Shown here: one piece after another, positions 47,449-59,255 of the stretch
How the letters are laid out: every line of letters begins with the position of its first letter
Position numbering within the stretch: position 1 is the first letter of the stretch
Assembly (NCBI GenBank): GCA_022385755.1
Contig: MU278358.1
Location: forward strand, 59,554-123,553
Source of the DNA: Trametopsis cervina
Lineage: Eukaryota; Basidiomycota; Agaricomycetes; Polyporales; Irpicaceae
Direction: 5' to 3'
DNA: 64,000 bases
Position numbers and translations under genes: made by a program
The notes under the pieces: generated by a model
The model's database searches: none
What the model was told of the DNA's origin: nothing
The model's input: only the letters and a program-made list of their open reading frames with translations

Positions 47449-48649
47449 ATTAACTTGACAAGTGTTGCGCCTGGGAGCGATGTATCGCGGAGGATCTTGC
47501 ACGTCCAGGGATTCCAAGTATGTGATCGGACGGCGTTGTGGTCTGGCGTACAATGTCTAACATTGTTTTTCGCAGCTACTCCGTACAGATTCTGTTTATT
47601 CTTATGCTGTAAAACAACTATCAGTGTGGCATTACTCGGAAAACACTTTGAAGCTACTGCGATACGATGGCGTCAGCTGGGAATATGAATTTTTCCGCAG
47701 TTGGCACAACACGTCCACTCTTACAGAGATCTTGGGTTGATGCAGGAATTGAGGTGCGTGAATATGGGATGCCAGAGGCTGAGTCACTAGGATTCCTCGA
47801 GGCTCTCCACAAAACAAGCTTCTAGTGTTCCCAGGGACGCGAGAGTCATCGATTGGTCAGACGTTTGGACTAGACACGCTCAAGATACGGGATAAAAGGC
47901 CAAGCCATGGTACTATTCAGGAATATTATCTTTGGCATACCGGTCCACGGTACTCTATGCATAGGGTCTAAAGGAGCTTGGCTGCATCTCCTGCCCGACG
48001 TCCGAGTCGACCAAGTGCACAGGATGCTGCATGTGACTTTGCCATGCGCAGAAACACATTGTGATAGAGTTGTGATAGTGCGGAAGTTCTGTGGTAATTG
48101 CAGGCAGCGCTTGCGGGTACGTGGGCAAAGTAGCCGCAATCGCGATGCAATCGCGAGGTGCTGACGTTCGTGGCCTCCTTGCATGGGCATTTGGGGCGGT
48201 ATCGGTGGCTCAGGTGATGCGGGAGTTCCGGCTCGCTTTGTAGACTAGATGATTTTCTTGCTGCGTTTGCGCTGTGTGCTTGGAAGGGTGTTCTGGTTTC
48301 GGCTCATACTCGACCGCAAATGAGCCAAACCCGCGGGAAACAGGAGCAGCCAGCCGAAGTGGAAGACGCCAATTAATTGAGTTCTCCCATCAACTCGACA
48401 GATCTCTCGGAAACCGTTCGCGCATCTGCCTCTTGTCAGGCTTAGCTGCCGTATACAGTCATATCGTGTTGGACATTTAGTGACATCTGGGACCTATATA
48501 GCACCCACTACTCCCTCGCACTTCTGTCTCAACCCTCATCTCCCTGCGCATCCCACTCCCGCAGCGCTGCCCTCGTTCTCGTTATTCAACTTCCAGACCC
48601 CGCAGATCACGAATTTTGCTTCCGTCAATCTTGATCCAGCCATCCAGCC
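47449..48649. other. Intergenic, no gene recognised
   Basis: Contains the 3' region of the MaoC gene and the promoter of the zinc-cluster gene. Frames such as 47870-48190 (-) have no domain. The last 150 bp are C/T-rich, as often seen upstream of fungal start codons. Confidence 0.5.
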
Positions 48650-50366
48650 ATGCATTACGCGCCACAACCACAGCAGAATGGCCACCCACCATTTCCCTAT
48701 CCTGCGTCCCAAACTCCTCCTCAGAACACGTTCGGCACTCAGCGAGAATTCGAAGTCAGCGCCCACTATGGCCCAAGCGTCTCGTTGGTATCTTCTGCAC
48801 CCTCACTCGAGCCTGAGCTCAGTCAGGCGTCGGTTCCGTCGAGCCTGGTATTCGCGCTCAACGAGCACGCCTTTCAACAACGTTATCGGCACCCAACTCA
48901 TACTCTAGGATTTCCTGACCGCGAGGTCGTCCCATACGCGACCAGTCCGTCTACACAGTACGGTAGCATGTCACCACCGCAACACTATCCGTACGACGCA
49001 GAGCCAGAGGCACATAACGAGATATTTTATCCGCCAGGAATGCATGGCGAAGCGATGGAGGACGACGAAGGTGAGTGAGGTTGAAGGCGGCAGTAGTCCA
49101 TGGGCTTGGGGTTTCTGATATCTGCATTGCAGGCCTCATAACCTACGGTCGTGCAGAGCAGCCCTCCGCCTCACCCTACGAAGCGTCTTCTGACAGTACT
49201 TTTACTCCCCCTTCTTTCGAGACCGAAGCCGAGGTCGGCTATTTATATGGCCAGATGGTGCCTCTGGGTATCGCTGGAGATAACCATAGCTCGGTGGGTA
49301 TCGCCGTGTTTTATTAACTTTGTTCGTGGTGTCTTATTGTTTAAAATGCAGCAGGACGAGTATGCGACACAGCCTTTAGCCTCCCCAGTCGAGGATTACG
49401 CACACCCTGTCCCTCCAGAGATCCCTCCCCTCAGTATTCCCACCGAGCATCCCCCTTTCCAGACTTCCCGCAGCTATACCCTTGCGGAAGCAATAACCCC
49501 GATTGAAGACCATCGTCCGCGCCTGGCTCGGTCATTCAACAGTAGCCCAGATGCTGCATCTTTACCCACCGCGTCAACGCGATCTGACGCTGACGCTAGC
49601 GTCCACGTGTGGATGCCACGAGTAGAGTTCCAAGATGGTGCCCCAGCTCAGGGAACAGGTGCTAGTGGCTCAGGACCTTCTCCTTCGTCTTCCTTATCGG
49701 GTCGATCTCACTCTCTGGCGGCACCGCGAGCAAGCGGTGGCCAGCCCGCAAAGGCCAAGGCGTCCCCCAGCCCTGCGCTGAGCAAGTCTGCACTCCAGAC
49801 CGAGCCGACGGGGCGTCCGGGAGAAAGTGTCATCAAGCTGGCAGTGAACCTTCCGCGCGAGCCCAAGAAGAAACCCATCATGGCCTGTCTCTTCTGCCGT
49901 GAACGCAAGATAGCATGCGGCCACCCGTCTCCGACCGATGAGGACCGACGATGCAAGTAAGTGACGTCGCTTGCTATCTTTACTCTCTCCTTATCCATGC
50001 CCTTATCCACGCAGCCAATGCAGAAGGCGGGAACTGGATTGTGTCTTCCCGAAAGAGTGCCGCCGTGGACAACACAAACGCACGCCGCGTCTGGCCCGGG
50101 TGAACGCTTTCATGAATGGCGAGCCACTCCCACCAGGCGATGTGATCATGGTGCAGGCCCAATCACCACATGTTTCCGTTTCGCCCGCGCCCATGGTCTC
50201 CACTGCGGTCAGGATGTCTCCCGCAGGCTCTTCGCGGTCGCGACAACGACGCAGGTCATTTAGCAGCGGTCCAGAACCACACAGCGAAGGGGAGCAACGC
50301 CACGTCGAGAACATGCAGCGCCAGATGGCTGCTATGCACAAACAACGGCGTGGTGGGCAGCAATGA
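48650..50366 (+). CDS. Zn2Cys6 binuclear-cluster transcription factor
   Basis: Nuclear DNA-binding regulator. Exons 48650-49070, 49133-49293, 49352-49956 and 50015-50366 sum to 513 codons (512 aa). The first 370 residues are Pro/Ser/Gln-rich and probably disordered, consistent with an activation region. The zinc cluster lies late, at about residues 375-410: CLFCRERKIACG, then CNQCRRRELDC after the last splice. This gives all six Cys with CX2C and CX6C spacing, preceded by a basic EPKKKP stretch. The remaining 95 residues are Arg/Ser-rich and end in a short basic helix (RHVENMQRQMAAMHKQRR). No fungal_trans middle-homology domain is present. Targets cannot be inferred from the neighbours. Confidence 0.9.
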
Positions 50367-51562
50367 GATGCCTCAATCTGGATAGCCCCCATGCCCTAGC
50401 CACGTCCAACAAGCTTGCCCTTCTTTCTCCGTTCTGCTTGCCGCGATTTGAAACTTTTGCTTCGCGCAGGGACAAGACGATGTTCTGATTTTCATTTCGT
50501 ATTTCTTCCATCACGCGGCTCCGGGTCGTTTGTCCGATAGTGCTCCCTTGTCGCATGTACTGTACGCTTTGTATGCACCCTTCAATTGCTTTCGTAATCT
50601 TATTATTATCGGGCTGTGATTTGCTACCGTTCCCTCGTTTTGTCTTGAGCGTCTTCATTTTACTATATCTTCTTTTAACGTGCTTCGTTGAGCATTCTTC
50701 GTCGCGTCTAGATTATTTCATGGCTGTTCTCGAACGACTGTCGCTACAATATCAAGTCAATAACACTGATATGTCACCCTAATCTATGATATAACCTTAC
50801 AACACAGCCTTATTATTCTCCCGTACTCATAACAGTGTGCCTGCAATTACACTACTTGATCAATGTTCCCCACAACGCATTCGCATCTTTCTTGCGAGCC
50901 TTGCCACCTGTCTGCCACTTGTCGCTCAGGCAGAATGATCTAATTATAAATATCTTCGCACGCTGGCTTCGACTGCATGGACGTCGCAACGACGTCTGAC
51001 TTTGAAGCTGAGGCGGACCGGACTTTCTATTGTTACATTCACTTCCCACTCACATGCACAGGGCCCCCTTGATAACGCTGGCGGCTAGTCATGTCAGCGG
51101 GCGCGGCCAGATGCGGGGGGACTTGGTGTAGCCTAAAGTCATATACAATGATTGTGACTAAAGCTACCAGATGATTGGACACTGTAGTACGTAAGAGCGT
51201 AGAAGTGCGTCGAGGGGACCCTGTACGATCCCACCGTAGTCCGAAGGGATGAGAGGCCCAGACTCCGCGCGCGTCCGCCCATGACGGCTCCCGAGTAGGT
51301 AGAAGGTTCACCAGCATTAGCGTTTGGGTGGGCGCGTGGAGGGTGGCCGATTATTCCCTGGTACGTTGGAAAGAGGGTGACATTGGCACGGTGGCCATGA
51401 GCGTGGGATCCGTCGTAAGCATGGGAAGATTCGAAGTGTGACTCGGGCAGGCTTCAATCTAGCTGCAGCGCAAACATTTTCACACCGGACCTATTGAGGC
51501 TTGGGGCGATGGGCTTATTCTGGCTGATGACGCGTATATGACTGCTACTGGTACTACTATTA
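50367..51562. other. Intergenic, no gene recognised
   Basis: The first 450 bp are T-rich and likely include the 3' UTR of the zinc-cluster gene. No domain-bearing frame was found in the rest. Confidence 0.5.
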
Positions 51563-52178
51563 ATGTCTGGAGAACGACGAGCAGGCATCGAAACTCACGA
51601 AACGTGGGTTAGCGATCTGACAGGGGTTCGTTCGCTGCCAATGCCGACATTAGTGCGAGTCCTGGAAACCTCAAACGAAGTACTCGAAGAGGCAAGACGC
51701 CGCTTATCAACAGCATGGAAGCATGCCTTAGCTCCCAAGCTGGTCGCATGTGATAGTGGCCTCGAACGTGAACGCGTCGGTAAAACAATATCTGCGATGT
51801 CCCCAGATCTCGAGCGTGTACGTGCACAGCGTAGTCTCACTGTATCTGTCTCTGTTGCGTGCTATCTTCGTCTCGTTAACGTCAAGATCACCGTCTGTTG
51901 TAGGTGCGTGGAAGAAAGCCTGGGAGTTGAACAAGCGTTTAATGAGCCGCTTGGCCAGGCGAAACCAGGCGAATGCTATTGCGTGGGTATGCGTTCAGTA
52001 TGAGCTTGACGCACGAAGAAGAGTACGTACGTGTTGCATTCGCATGTCGAAGATTTACAACGGCAGAAATAGGATCAGCGTCGGTTATCTTGTGGGTACT
52101 AAAGTGGGTCCACAAACCATTAGGAGCATGTTGCGTGCCGACGTCGACATACGACGGATCGCCTCGGATTGCTGTTAA
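51563..52178 (+). CDS. Possible small helical protein, unknown
   Basis: Not recognised. ATG at 51563, exon 1 to 51815, and an 88-nt intron (donor GTGTAC, acceptor TTGTAG) to exon 2 at 51904-52178 give 176 codons. The joined sequence is helical and charged, for example VRVLETSNEVLEEARRRLST and AWKKAWELNKRLMSRLARR. That composition is unlike the surrounding non-coding frames and is the main support. The last 45 residues are less convincing, and a further intron near the GTACGTACG at about 52024 is possible. There is no signal peptide or membrane segment. Confidence 0.35.
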
Positions 52179-52917
52179 CACGTAAAATCCTGGACATAAA
52201 TTGAGACTTCGACATAACATCCAAACAAACCTACAGACAGCCAACAGACGACAGAGGCGCGGGGTCTGTTCTTTGCCCTCGCTAAAATCTGGAAGTGGAT
52301 GTAAAGCGTCGTATAAAGACATACAGTATATTTTGTTCCCACTAGGACAAGAATGTGGCGCTCCATAACGGTATGTTTCGAGATGGAAAGGGACCGCGCA
52401 ATTCAATGATTCTTCAAGCGCAGCACTGACAATCTGGTGATGATATCCTCGGTGAGAATGACCGTAGGTAAGCCGCATCGTTTTTGTATGGATATTTTCC
52501 CTTAGCGCGACCGCGATACCCGTATCCACGATGCGCAGCAACTAATCCTTGGGGTCATAGCGTATGTACAGTAGAGCGGAAAGCTCACATATGCGATTTC
52601 AATTGTAGTATTTGATACTATCGACCTCGGTGCTTGAAGCTCAAAGCGTAAAACCTTGAGGACCTAACCCGCCTCAAGGCTTCGTACCAAAGCCTAACTG
52701 TACATGCAGCTTTTGCACCAGTCCAGATATCCTCTAGACCGTTCGGACATAGCTTCGCCCGATTTGAGAACCGAGAGGATTGATTGGACGTGCATGCAGA
52801 AGTACATGTTACCAACTATACGAACTACATTAGTGACTGACTCGGGAATCCCGTAACGATACGTTGAAGCAGCACAGCAGCTTTACCTTACGGTGTTAAC
52901 GACAAACAATATGGTCT
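52179..52917. other. Intergenic, no gene recognised
   Basis: A 200-codon minus frame (51939-52541) overlaps part of this stretch and the preceding plus-strand candidate. It has no domain, and I do not call it. Confidence 0.45.
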
Positions 52918-53580
52918 TTGATCGTCCAGCACGTGTCTTCTTTGCTGTGTGTAGGAGATATGAAAATGACCCAGGTACTGTATCGGAGTGAGGTCGAGGA
53001 ATTAACGACAAGCTGGATATGTAGTCACGTGACACAAGCGCAACTCAAGCTGACAAAGACCTCCAACGCTGATGTCATCGTGTTCAGCTATAGCAAGCCC
53101 CTCCGGAAACTCTCTAGTGCTTCGTATACACCTTTTGCCACGAGCACGGCACAAATGTCAATCCTTACATTCCCTGGGGTGACTACACACCCTGTCGTCG
53201 GTGACGCGCTCCTCGAACTCGCACATGGCGACCTTACACTTATCGCACCAGAGTCGCCAATCACCGGTAATGAGGCAAAGGTACACGTCCAAATGCTCAC
53301 AGTAGGATTAGCTACGTTTTAGTTCTACAGCGACGCAGTGTTTGGAACAGCTGCTCAGGACGAAAGTGTTTATATCCTCACCCCGAGCTTGGAGAAGGCG
53401 TGTGACGGTACGTGCAGCTTACTACAAGGTTTATTATCGTCTGCTCATACAACGTTCGTGCCTAGCTACGTGAAACCCGCCCTACGTGAAAGGCGTCCAG
53501 GAGCCGAACACAGACTCCGGCGCACCGCAGGAGTGATTCGAGAAGCTTATCATCAATCGAGGTCTCTCGACAGAAGGTGA
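52918..53580 (+). pseudogene. Open frame of unknown origin interrupted by one in-frame TAG
   Basis: A single plus-strand frame runs for about 220 codons and is broken only by TAG at 53320-53322. Before the stop it reads, in part, VTTHPVVGDALLELAHGDLT and LIAPESPITGNEAKVHVQM. After it come VFGTAAQDESVYILTPSLEK and a basic C-terminus. The composition is protein-like, but no family is recognised. It could be a decayed gene or a chance frame. Removing 21 nt (53302-53322, GT...AG) would restore the frame, but that is shorter than any credible intron. Confidence 0.3.
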
Positions 53581-54893
53581 CAGGACGCCTGCGGAAGACT
53601 CTCTAGAGAGACTGCGGTCGATCCAGCTTATGGGAATCTTCCCCTATCGACTACTGCCCCTCGTGACTCCGATGGATCCAGTATCTACTCATCTTGACTG
53701 GCCGATGCAGTCTTTCCTCTGCGTTATCTGCCACAATGGCCGGCAATGAGCGTTTCAACCTGAGCTCTAGGATACATGCACATTCTCTCTGGAGTTATAG
53801 TTGTAGGTGATGAGATTAGTAGGAGCATGAATGAAGACGCTTATACTGTTGCCTCAAATATACGAAAAACGATCGCTGAGTATGCATCCCACACTACTGT
53901 GCGTTATTAAGCGGTGCTAACACAAATATATGGGAGCTAGCTTCCTTAACGAGAAAACGCCGACTCTAAACTGAAGTACTCAGAAACGACGCACTCCGTC
54001 GCATTAGTGGCTTCTTCTTTTTTAGCAACATCGATACTCTATGCTACCGCCGTCTCTTCAGCTGGCCCGTTCTTCTCCAATCGCGTGACCGGTGAACCTC
54101 CATGCGCAGAAATCACAGAAGCGGCAACCATGGGAGATGGCCATAATTTTATCGGAAGCGATCCAAAGGTGTTGAAAGCTGCTGTCACGCAGACTATTGG
54201 GGATGCGACAGAGAGCATCGGCAGTGACTCAGGTGCGTTTGGCCAGGTTGCGAAGGTGGATACAGGAGCCGCATTGGTGAATGGAGGTGTGAAAGGGGCG
54301 GTAGGGCTGGTGCCTGAAGAAGGGGAGGGTGTTTCGTTTGCGTACAATGGGGAAGAGATGGCGACCTTTACAATCTCCGGAAGGGGGCATGAAGAAAGCA
54401 CTGAATGGAAGCAGGTGCCTGTCTGATGTGAGTGCTAGTTCTGGAAAGCCTATAGCGATGTAAAGTTGGAATCAAGGACTAAATGATAGGTGTGCCTGCT
54501 TGCAACATCTCGACAACGAAGACTTTATTCCGACCCGTTGAGCTCGGTCTCAGTATGCGCCATGAAGTACCAGATACTATAACAAGCTGCCAGGCTGTTT
54601 CTTCACGGTTTGCGTCATGAGCATTGGTTGCTACTATGGATATCCTCAGGCTCCATCCAGACGTAATATCATTGCCATGACGAGGGGTGCGTCAGACATG
54701 CTCACTACTTCCCCGCTGCTTACACATTTAAATCATTCAGTTGCAGAATTCATCAAGCAAGAATGCAGAGCAGCAAGTGAACCAGTTCACGGTGTTCTGT
54801 ACAAAGTTGGGAAAGCTCGTCGTGCTGCAGCATGCATGTATAGTGTTTGCACACGGCATTGCTTGCTTGGCACCGGGGGTAGACATATAAGTA
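53581..54893. other. Intergenic with one unexplained 140-codon open frame
   Basis: The frame at 54007-54426 (+) lacks an ATG at its start. It is Gly- and Glu-rich (TMGDGHNFIGSDPKVLK, GVKGAVGLVPEEGEGVSF) and looks more coding-like than its surroundings. No domain or upstream exon was found. The rest holds nothing recognisable. Confidence 0.4.
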
Positions 54894-54901
54894 TTGTGGT
54901 G
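54894..54901 (+). promoter_or_regulatory. TATA-like element of the small secreted protein gene
   Basis: CATATAAG, about 75 bp upstream of the ATG at 54974, at a spacing similar to the protease genes. Confidence 0.45.
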
Positions 54902-54973
54902 GTCGCTGTCCAAGAAAACATCCTCACTACCACTACACCCCCAATAGTGGTCTGCTTCTACTTTGTCACAGCT

Positions 54974-55578
54974 ATGCAATTTCGTGTCCCCGCCCTTCTT
55001 GCTGCTGTCCTGGCTGCGCTCTCCATCCGAAGCGTTGGGGCCATGCCATCCGACACAGAAGCTCTGGTCGCGCACTCCCCCGATGGTATTGTCTCCCTTA
55101 CCGCGCAATCTGGTTGTGGATCCGCTGGGCCCCTCGGCAGTGGAGGTTGCAACTGGTACATTCTAGTATCCTGCACTCCTGGTGATGCCAAGTTTGTTGT
55201 ATTTATTTTTGGGGATGGCTGTAAAGTGTCTGACATTGCACTCGACAGGACCTGCGAGGCGACGGATGCGACTGGGTGCTTTCCTGGCGATGCGGCGAAC
55301 ATTGCTACGATGCACGTCTACGTAAGCGTCTCTCTCGCATGTGTAACGGACACAGAGTAATGTGTGCCTACCAGAGCTCCGACGGCTCCGTTCAATACGC
55401 ACTGGAGAGCCAGTCGAACTCTGTTCCGTTTATTTGCCCAAGTGGTGGCCGGGTTCGTTGCCAGGCGGACTTCAAAGGCATCACCGATAGTCCTAACTAC
55501 AGCCTGCGTGGTGAGTCAATTGTATCTCGGGCTGGCTAACAGGTACTCACCAATGCACTCCCGAAATTAGTTTTCTAA
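54974..55578 (+). CDS. Small secreted cysteine-rich protein
   Basis: No known domain. Exons 54974-55321, 55375-55510 and 55571-55578 sum to 164 codons (163 aa). The signal peptide is clear (MQFRVPALLAAVLAALSIRS, cleavage near VGA). The mature protein is about 140 aa with eight Cys (QSGCGS, GGCNW, VSCTP, DGCKV, RTCEA, TGCFP, FICPS, VRCQA), an even number that suits four disulfides. The third exon adds only VF and the stop codon. It carries no membrane segment, GPI signal or repeats. Small size, secretion and Cys content fit the broad class of fungal small secreted proteins, which includes effectors and wall proteins. The specific role is unknown. Confidence 0.8.
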
Positions 55579-56753
55579 GGTGCAAGATGGTAAAAATCAT
55601 CTGAGTTAACATCTGAGGCTACTGCCGGACTGTTTTTCGGAAGGTTTTGTGCTCCCAGCGTATTCGAATGGAATCTTGTACTGTAGCTCGGCTGAAGTGA
55701 ACAGCTTTCTTTCTTTCTGGCGCTCTTCAAGCGTGTGTTCGGTGTGGGCTCTGCTAAATTACTTGCACTTACATCAGCAACGGTGCGTATCAGGTTTTCT
55801 TCTACATATGGCAACATCAGTGTAGAGAAGCGGCGCTTAAAATAGAGATGCGGATGCACGGCTCGAAGCGGTTTCGCTTGCAGGTTGACCGACTGCCTCC
55901 GCCCTCGTTCCCCTCAGCTCGCTTCCTCTCTTTTTCATAGACTTTGCTACGGTGGACATATTGCCTGCTGCTTGCTAGAGCCTCAGGGGACAAACACAAC
56001 AACATAAATCACCATATCCCACTACTAAACTACTCGCGTTAGGCCGCGCCTTGACGCTTTTCGTGAGCTTAATATCCGTTCGCCATTCCCTGTTCTTTGG
56101 GATTGCAAGTTTAACGTTAGGGGGAGACAACTGGGGACACTCGAAGTGGCGAAAACGCAATAAGGAGTGCAGTGAGTCATTACATTCGAGCTTTTATACG
56201 GACGATAGGCCAGCGCGGCATTCATTGGACGCCTCAGCTTTGCACGCGACAACCGTCCTACTCTCGTTTACTCTTATGTTATCTACGAAAGATGGCTCAT
56301 TATGTCTGCTGTCTTAGATCGAGTCCTTCCCAATCAGTGTCTCCAAGCACACCTTAAACTGTTGTCACTTGCCTCTTTCGTTCGGGACTTCTTCATTCTG
56401 TGTCTAGAATCGACGGCTATCTGTTGTGAGTGCACAATCAACTATATACATACTCTGTCGAGCTGTTTTGCGCATATATGCGGTATATGACACGCGTTCG
56501 TGTGCGGCCAATAGTACGACTGCGATATTCCTATTCCTCCGTCGAAATTCCACGCATGCTCTTTCTGACTGTTCTGTCCTTAGATTTCATCTATCCCCGC
56601 GCTGCCTAAGGTTTTCTTAATCCATACTACAACCACGCCCTGAATCGTTTGAGCAAACTGAACAGGCTAATTCAGGATCATCCACTGCACTATTTTTCCT
56701 GAGCCCCTAAACCATCCCGTAAAACCCTTTAATACCCCAAGCGGACTTGAAAC
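55579..56753. other. Intergenic, no gene recognised
   Basis: Mostly AT-rich with C/T-rich patches. The right end is the promoter of the 814-aa protein gene. No frame with a domain. Confidence 0.5.
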
Positions 56754-59255
56754 ATGCAGATCAAGCTAATACCATATTACCCTCATCCAACAATACTCTT
56801 TACTATCGCACTGCCCGATCCCCCTGAACATCTTGGTATGCCACCCGCATGGTCAGCCCAGCTACATCGATTGGGCGTCGAAGAGCTCGAGCTTCCGACT
56901 ACACTTCTCGCGTTGGACAAGACGGCGTGGATCATAGCCTGCCTCACTAGCGTAACCTTCGACATATCGGGCTCATCTCAAGAGGACGGACAAAGACCAT
57001 GTGTAGAAACTGGTACGGACGATGATTCAGCCGGAGGACCTGGAAGAGTTACATGCGTTTTCATTGACGGACGCATCGTGGAATGGGACCTTGATGTCAC
57101 ACAGGTCGAAGACCAAGAAGCGTTTGCGTGCGTACAGATGTTGCAGAGCGTGTGCCGTGACGTGCACGACTCGGCAGTACAAGCTGAGCAGGAGAGGATG
57201 CGACACCATGCATCGACGCCCCGTCAAAAGTCTCTCGCCTGCGGGACCGGTGCAGAAGATAAGAATGCGCAGTCAAGTGGTAAGGGAGAACAGGGAAAGG
57301 CCGTCAAACACAAGAAACAGAGGTCGCTGTTGATGTCTCTTGTTGCGTATGTTTTCATTTCTTAAGAGATAGGTTCAGATGTTTAGATGAGTCTGATTTG
57401 CAGATCCCTCGTTTCGCCCCGCTCTTCGTCTTCTTCACAGTCTCAAGCGGCTCCTACGCCTCCCCCTCCCCCTCCGAAGCCCACCGTTGTGCATCCTGTT
57501 CAAGTACATTCTTCCCCCAGCACCAATATGTCTAGCGGACTGCGTAAACGAGCCCGTTCAACACTCGTGGATGCTTTCCGCCGATATGTGCTCTCCAAGC
57601 TTACGTTGACGGTCTTTCCCGCCTGCAGGTCTGTCGTGCTCCAGCCAACCTATAACTCGCATGTTGGATACTTTACATCATGGGTAGCTCAGAGCATGCT
57701 GGAACGCGTGGAGGCTGCAATGGAAAACATGATCCTTGAAGCAGGCGGCGTACCCGAAGCATACATGAGTCTCACGATGCCATCTCAGTACCACCCATTT
57801 ATGCGTACTGACCCGGCTGAATTGAGCTGGCAAGAAGGAGGTCACCTGGACGGCGATGGAGCCTTTGACCTACCACGATCAGGAGAGCAGACGCTGGCTC
57901 TGGTAGACGAAGGTCTTCTATCTTTCCCCGACGACAGTGACGATACTCAGACAGAGGAAACAGACGGGTCGTCTGTTCACACACCTACGGACGGTGTCCC
58001 CATCTCGCTATCGCCATTTATCCCCGGTTGTGTATCTTTCTTATCTTCTCCCTCCTGTGAACACTCACCAACCAACGGCCATATGACATCTTCTCTTGCT
58101 CTACCTCGTTCTCCGTCGCCACCCACCCCACCACCACTCCCAGTGCCACTTCGTCCGGACTTATCAGATGGGCCGTCATCCATATCGTCGTCGATTACTA
58201 TCGCCATACCACAGCTTACATTTACCCCGGCCGCTCTTACTGCATACAACTCACTGTCGAGCCAGCGTGTTCGTCTTCGCAACCTTCTCGGCCGGCTATC
58301 TCATCAAGCAGACGTCCTTACATCGGAGGAATTGAGTCTGCAGAACGTGCTCGAAGTGAAGGCTCGTCGTCGGGCCTGGAGTAATCGCGAATATATGCGC
58401 AAGGACTCTGCAGATATTCGTTTTCTTGGGTTCGCAGTTCCCACGCGCCGCAGCCCGTTAGGCACTTCCTATCCTATCTGTGCTGAAGACATCGTTCCTG
58501 CTTCTCTACCACCTGGTGCCTCATATCAAGCTCCAGTGCATGCTGTCGAAGGCATCAAAGGTCCCGAAAAGCACAAACGATCCATGAGCGAACGCGGATT
58601 AGTCGTCACCACCGCAGAGCACAACATCATGCGCTTGTTCCCTGTCTGCGAAGAGGAGGAAGATGAAGACGAGGGCGAATACGGCTACCGTTGTTCTTCG
58701 TCATCATCCCGGCAAGATCTGTCTCTTGGTGGTCAGATGGAGACTGTTCTGTATTCTCTGGACGCTAATACTCCTTCCGTTCGTCTCGTTGAAGACTCAA
58801 TCCTACTCAACGCAGAGGCTGGTCTATTAACGCCAGCACCGTTGCAGAGACATTCAGTGCCCATCCGCCCAAGAACCAGGAGCATGATACATGGGTCACC
58901 GTCCTTCCTGCCGACGCCACCTCTTTCTCCTACGTCAGTATCGACTTCGATGTCTGCGCCCTCTTCGCCATCATCTGCACTACACTCTTTCAGTGATTCG
59001 GACTCCGAAAAATTGGAGTTTGAGGTGCTCGAACCTCAGACGAAGGTGGAGTTATTCGACGTTTACTCGGGCGACGAGGATAACGACGATGGCGACGATG
59101 CCATCTCGTCTGGCGAGTTGGGTTTCAGGACCGAGTTTACTCTCTCCATGGACCTGCCCCCACCGTACCGCATGGGAATCGATATGCATGCGGTGACCCG
59201 ACGGTATGACAACTGGGCCGTGGGCGGTCGAACTTCTGGTTCCCCGCCACGTTGA
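56754..59255 (+). CDS. Large Ser/Pro-rich protein, unknown, 814 aa
   Basis: Family not recognised. Exons 56754-57346 and 57404-59255 (57-nt intron) sum to 815 codons. Residues 1-145 look folded (MQIKLIPYYPHPTILFTIAL, ALDKTAWIIACLTSVTFDIS, GRVTCVFIDGRIVEWDLDV). A second helical segment (STLVDAFRRYVLSKLTLTVF, then HVGYFTSWVAQSMLERVEAA) lies around 230-290. Further on, LTAYNSLSSQRVRLRNLLGR forms a possible coiled coil. The rest is Ser/Pro-rich or acidic and disordered, with proline runs and Glu/Asp clusters (EEEEDEDEGEYG). The long second exon is unusual in this intron-dense window. Length and uninterrupted frame make it a confident gene. The layout suggests a scaffold or regulator, which is inference only. 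Confidence 0.85.
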
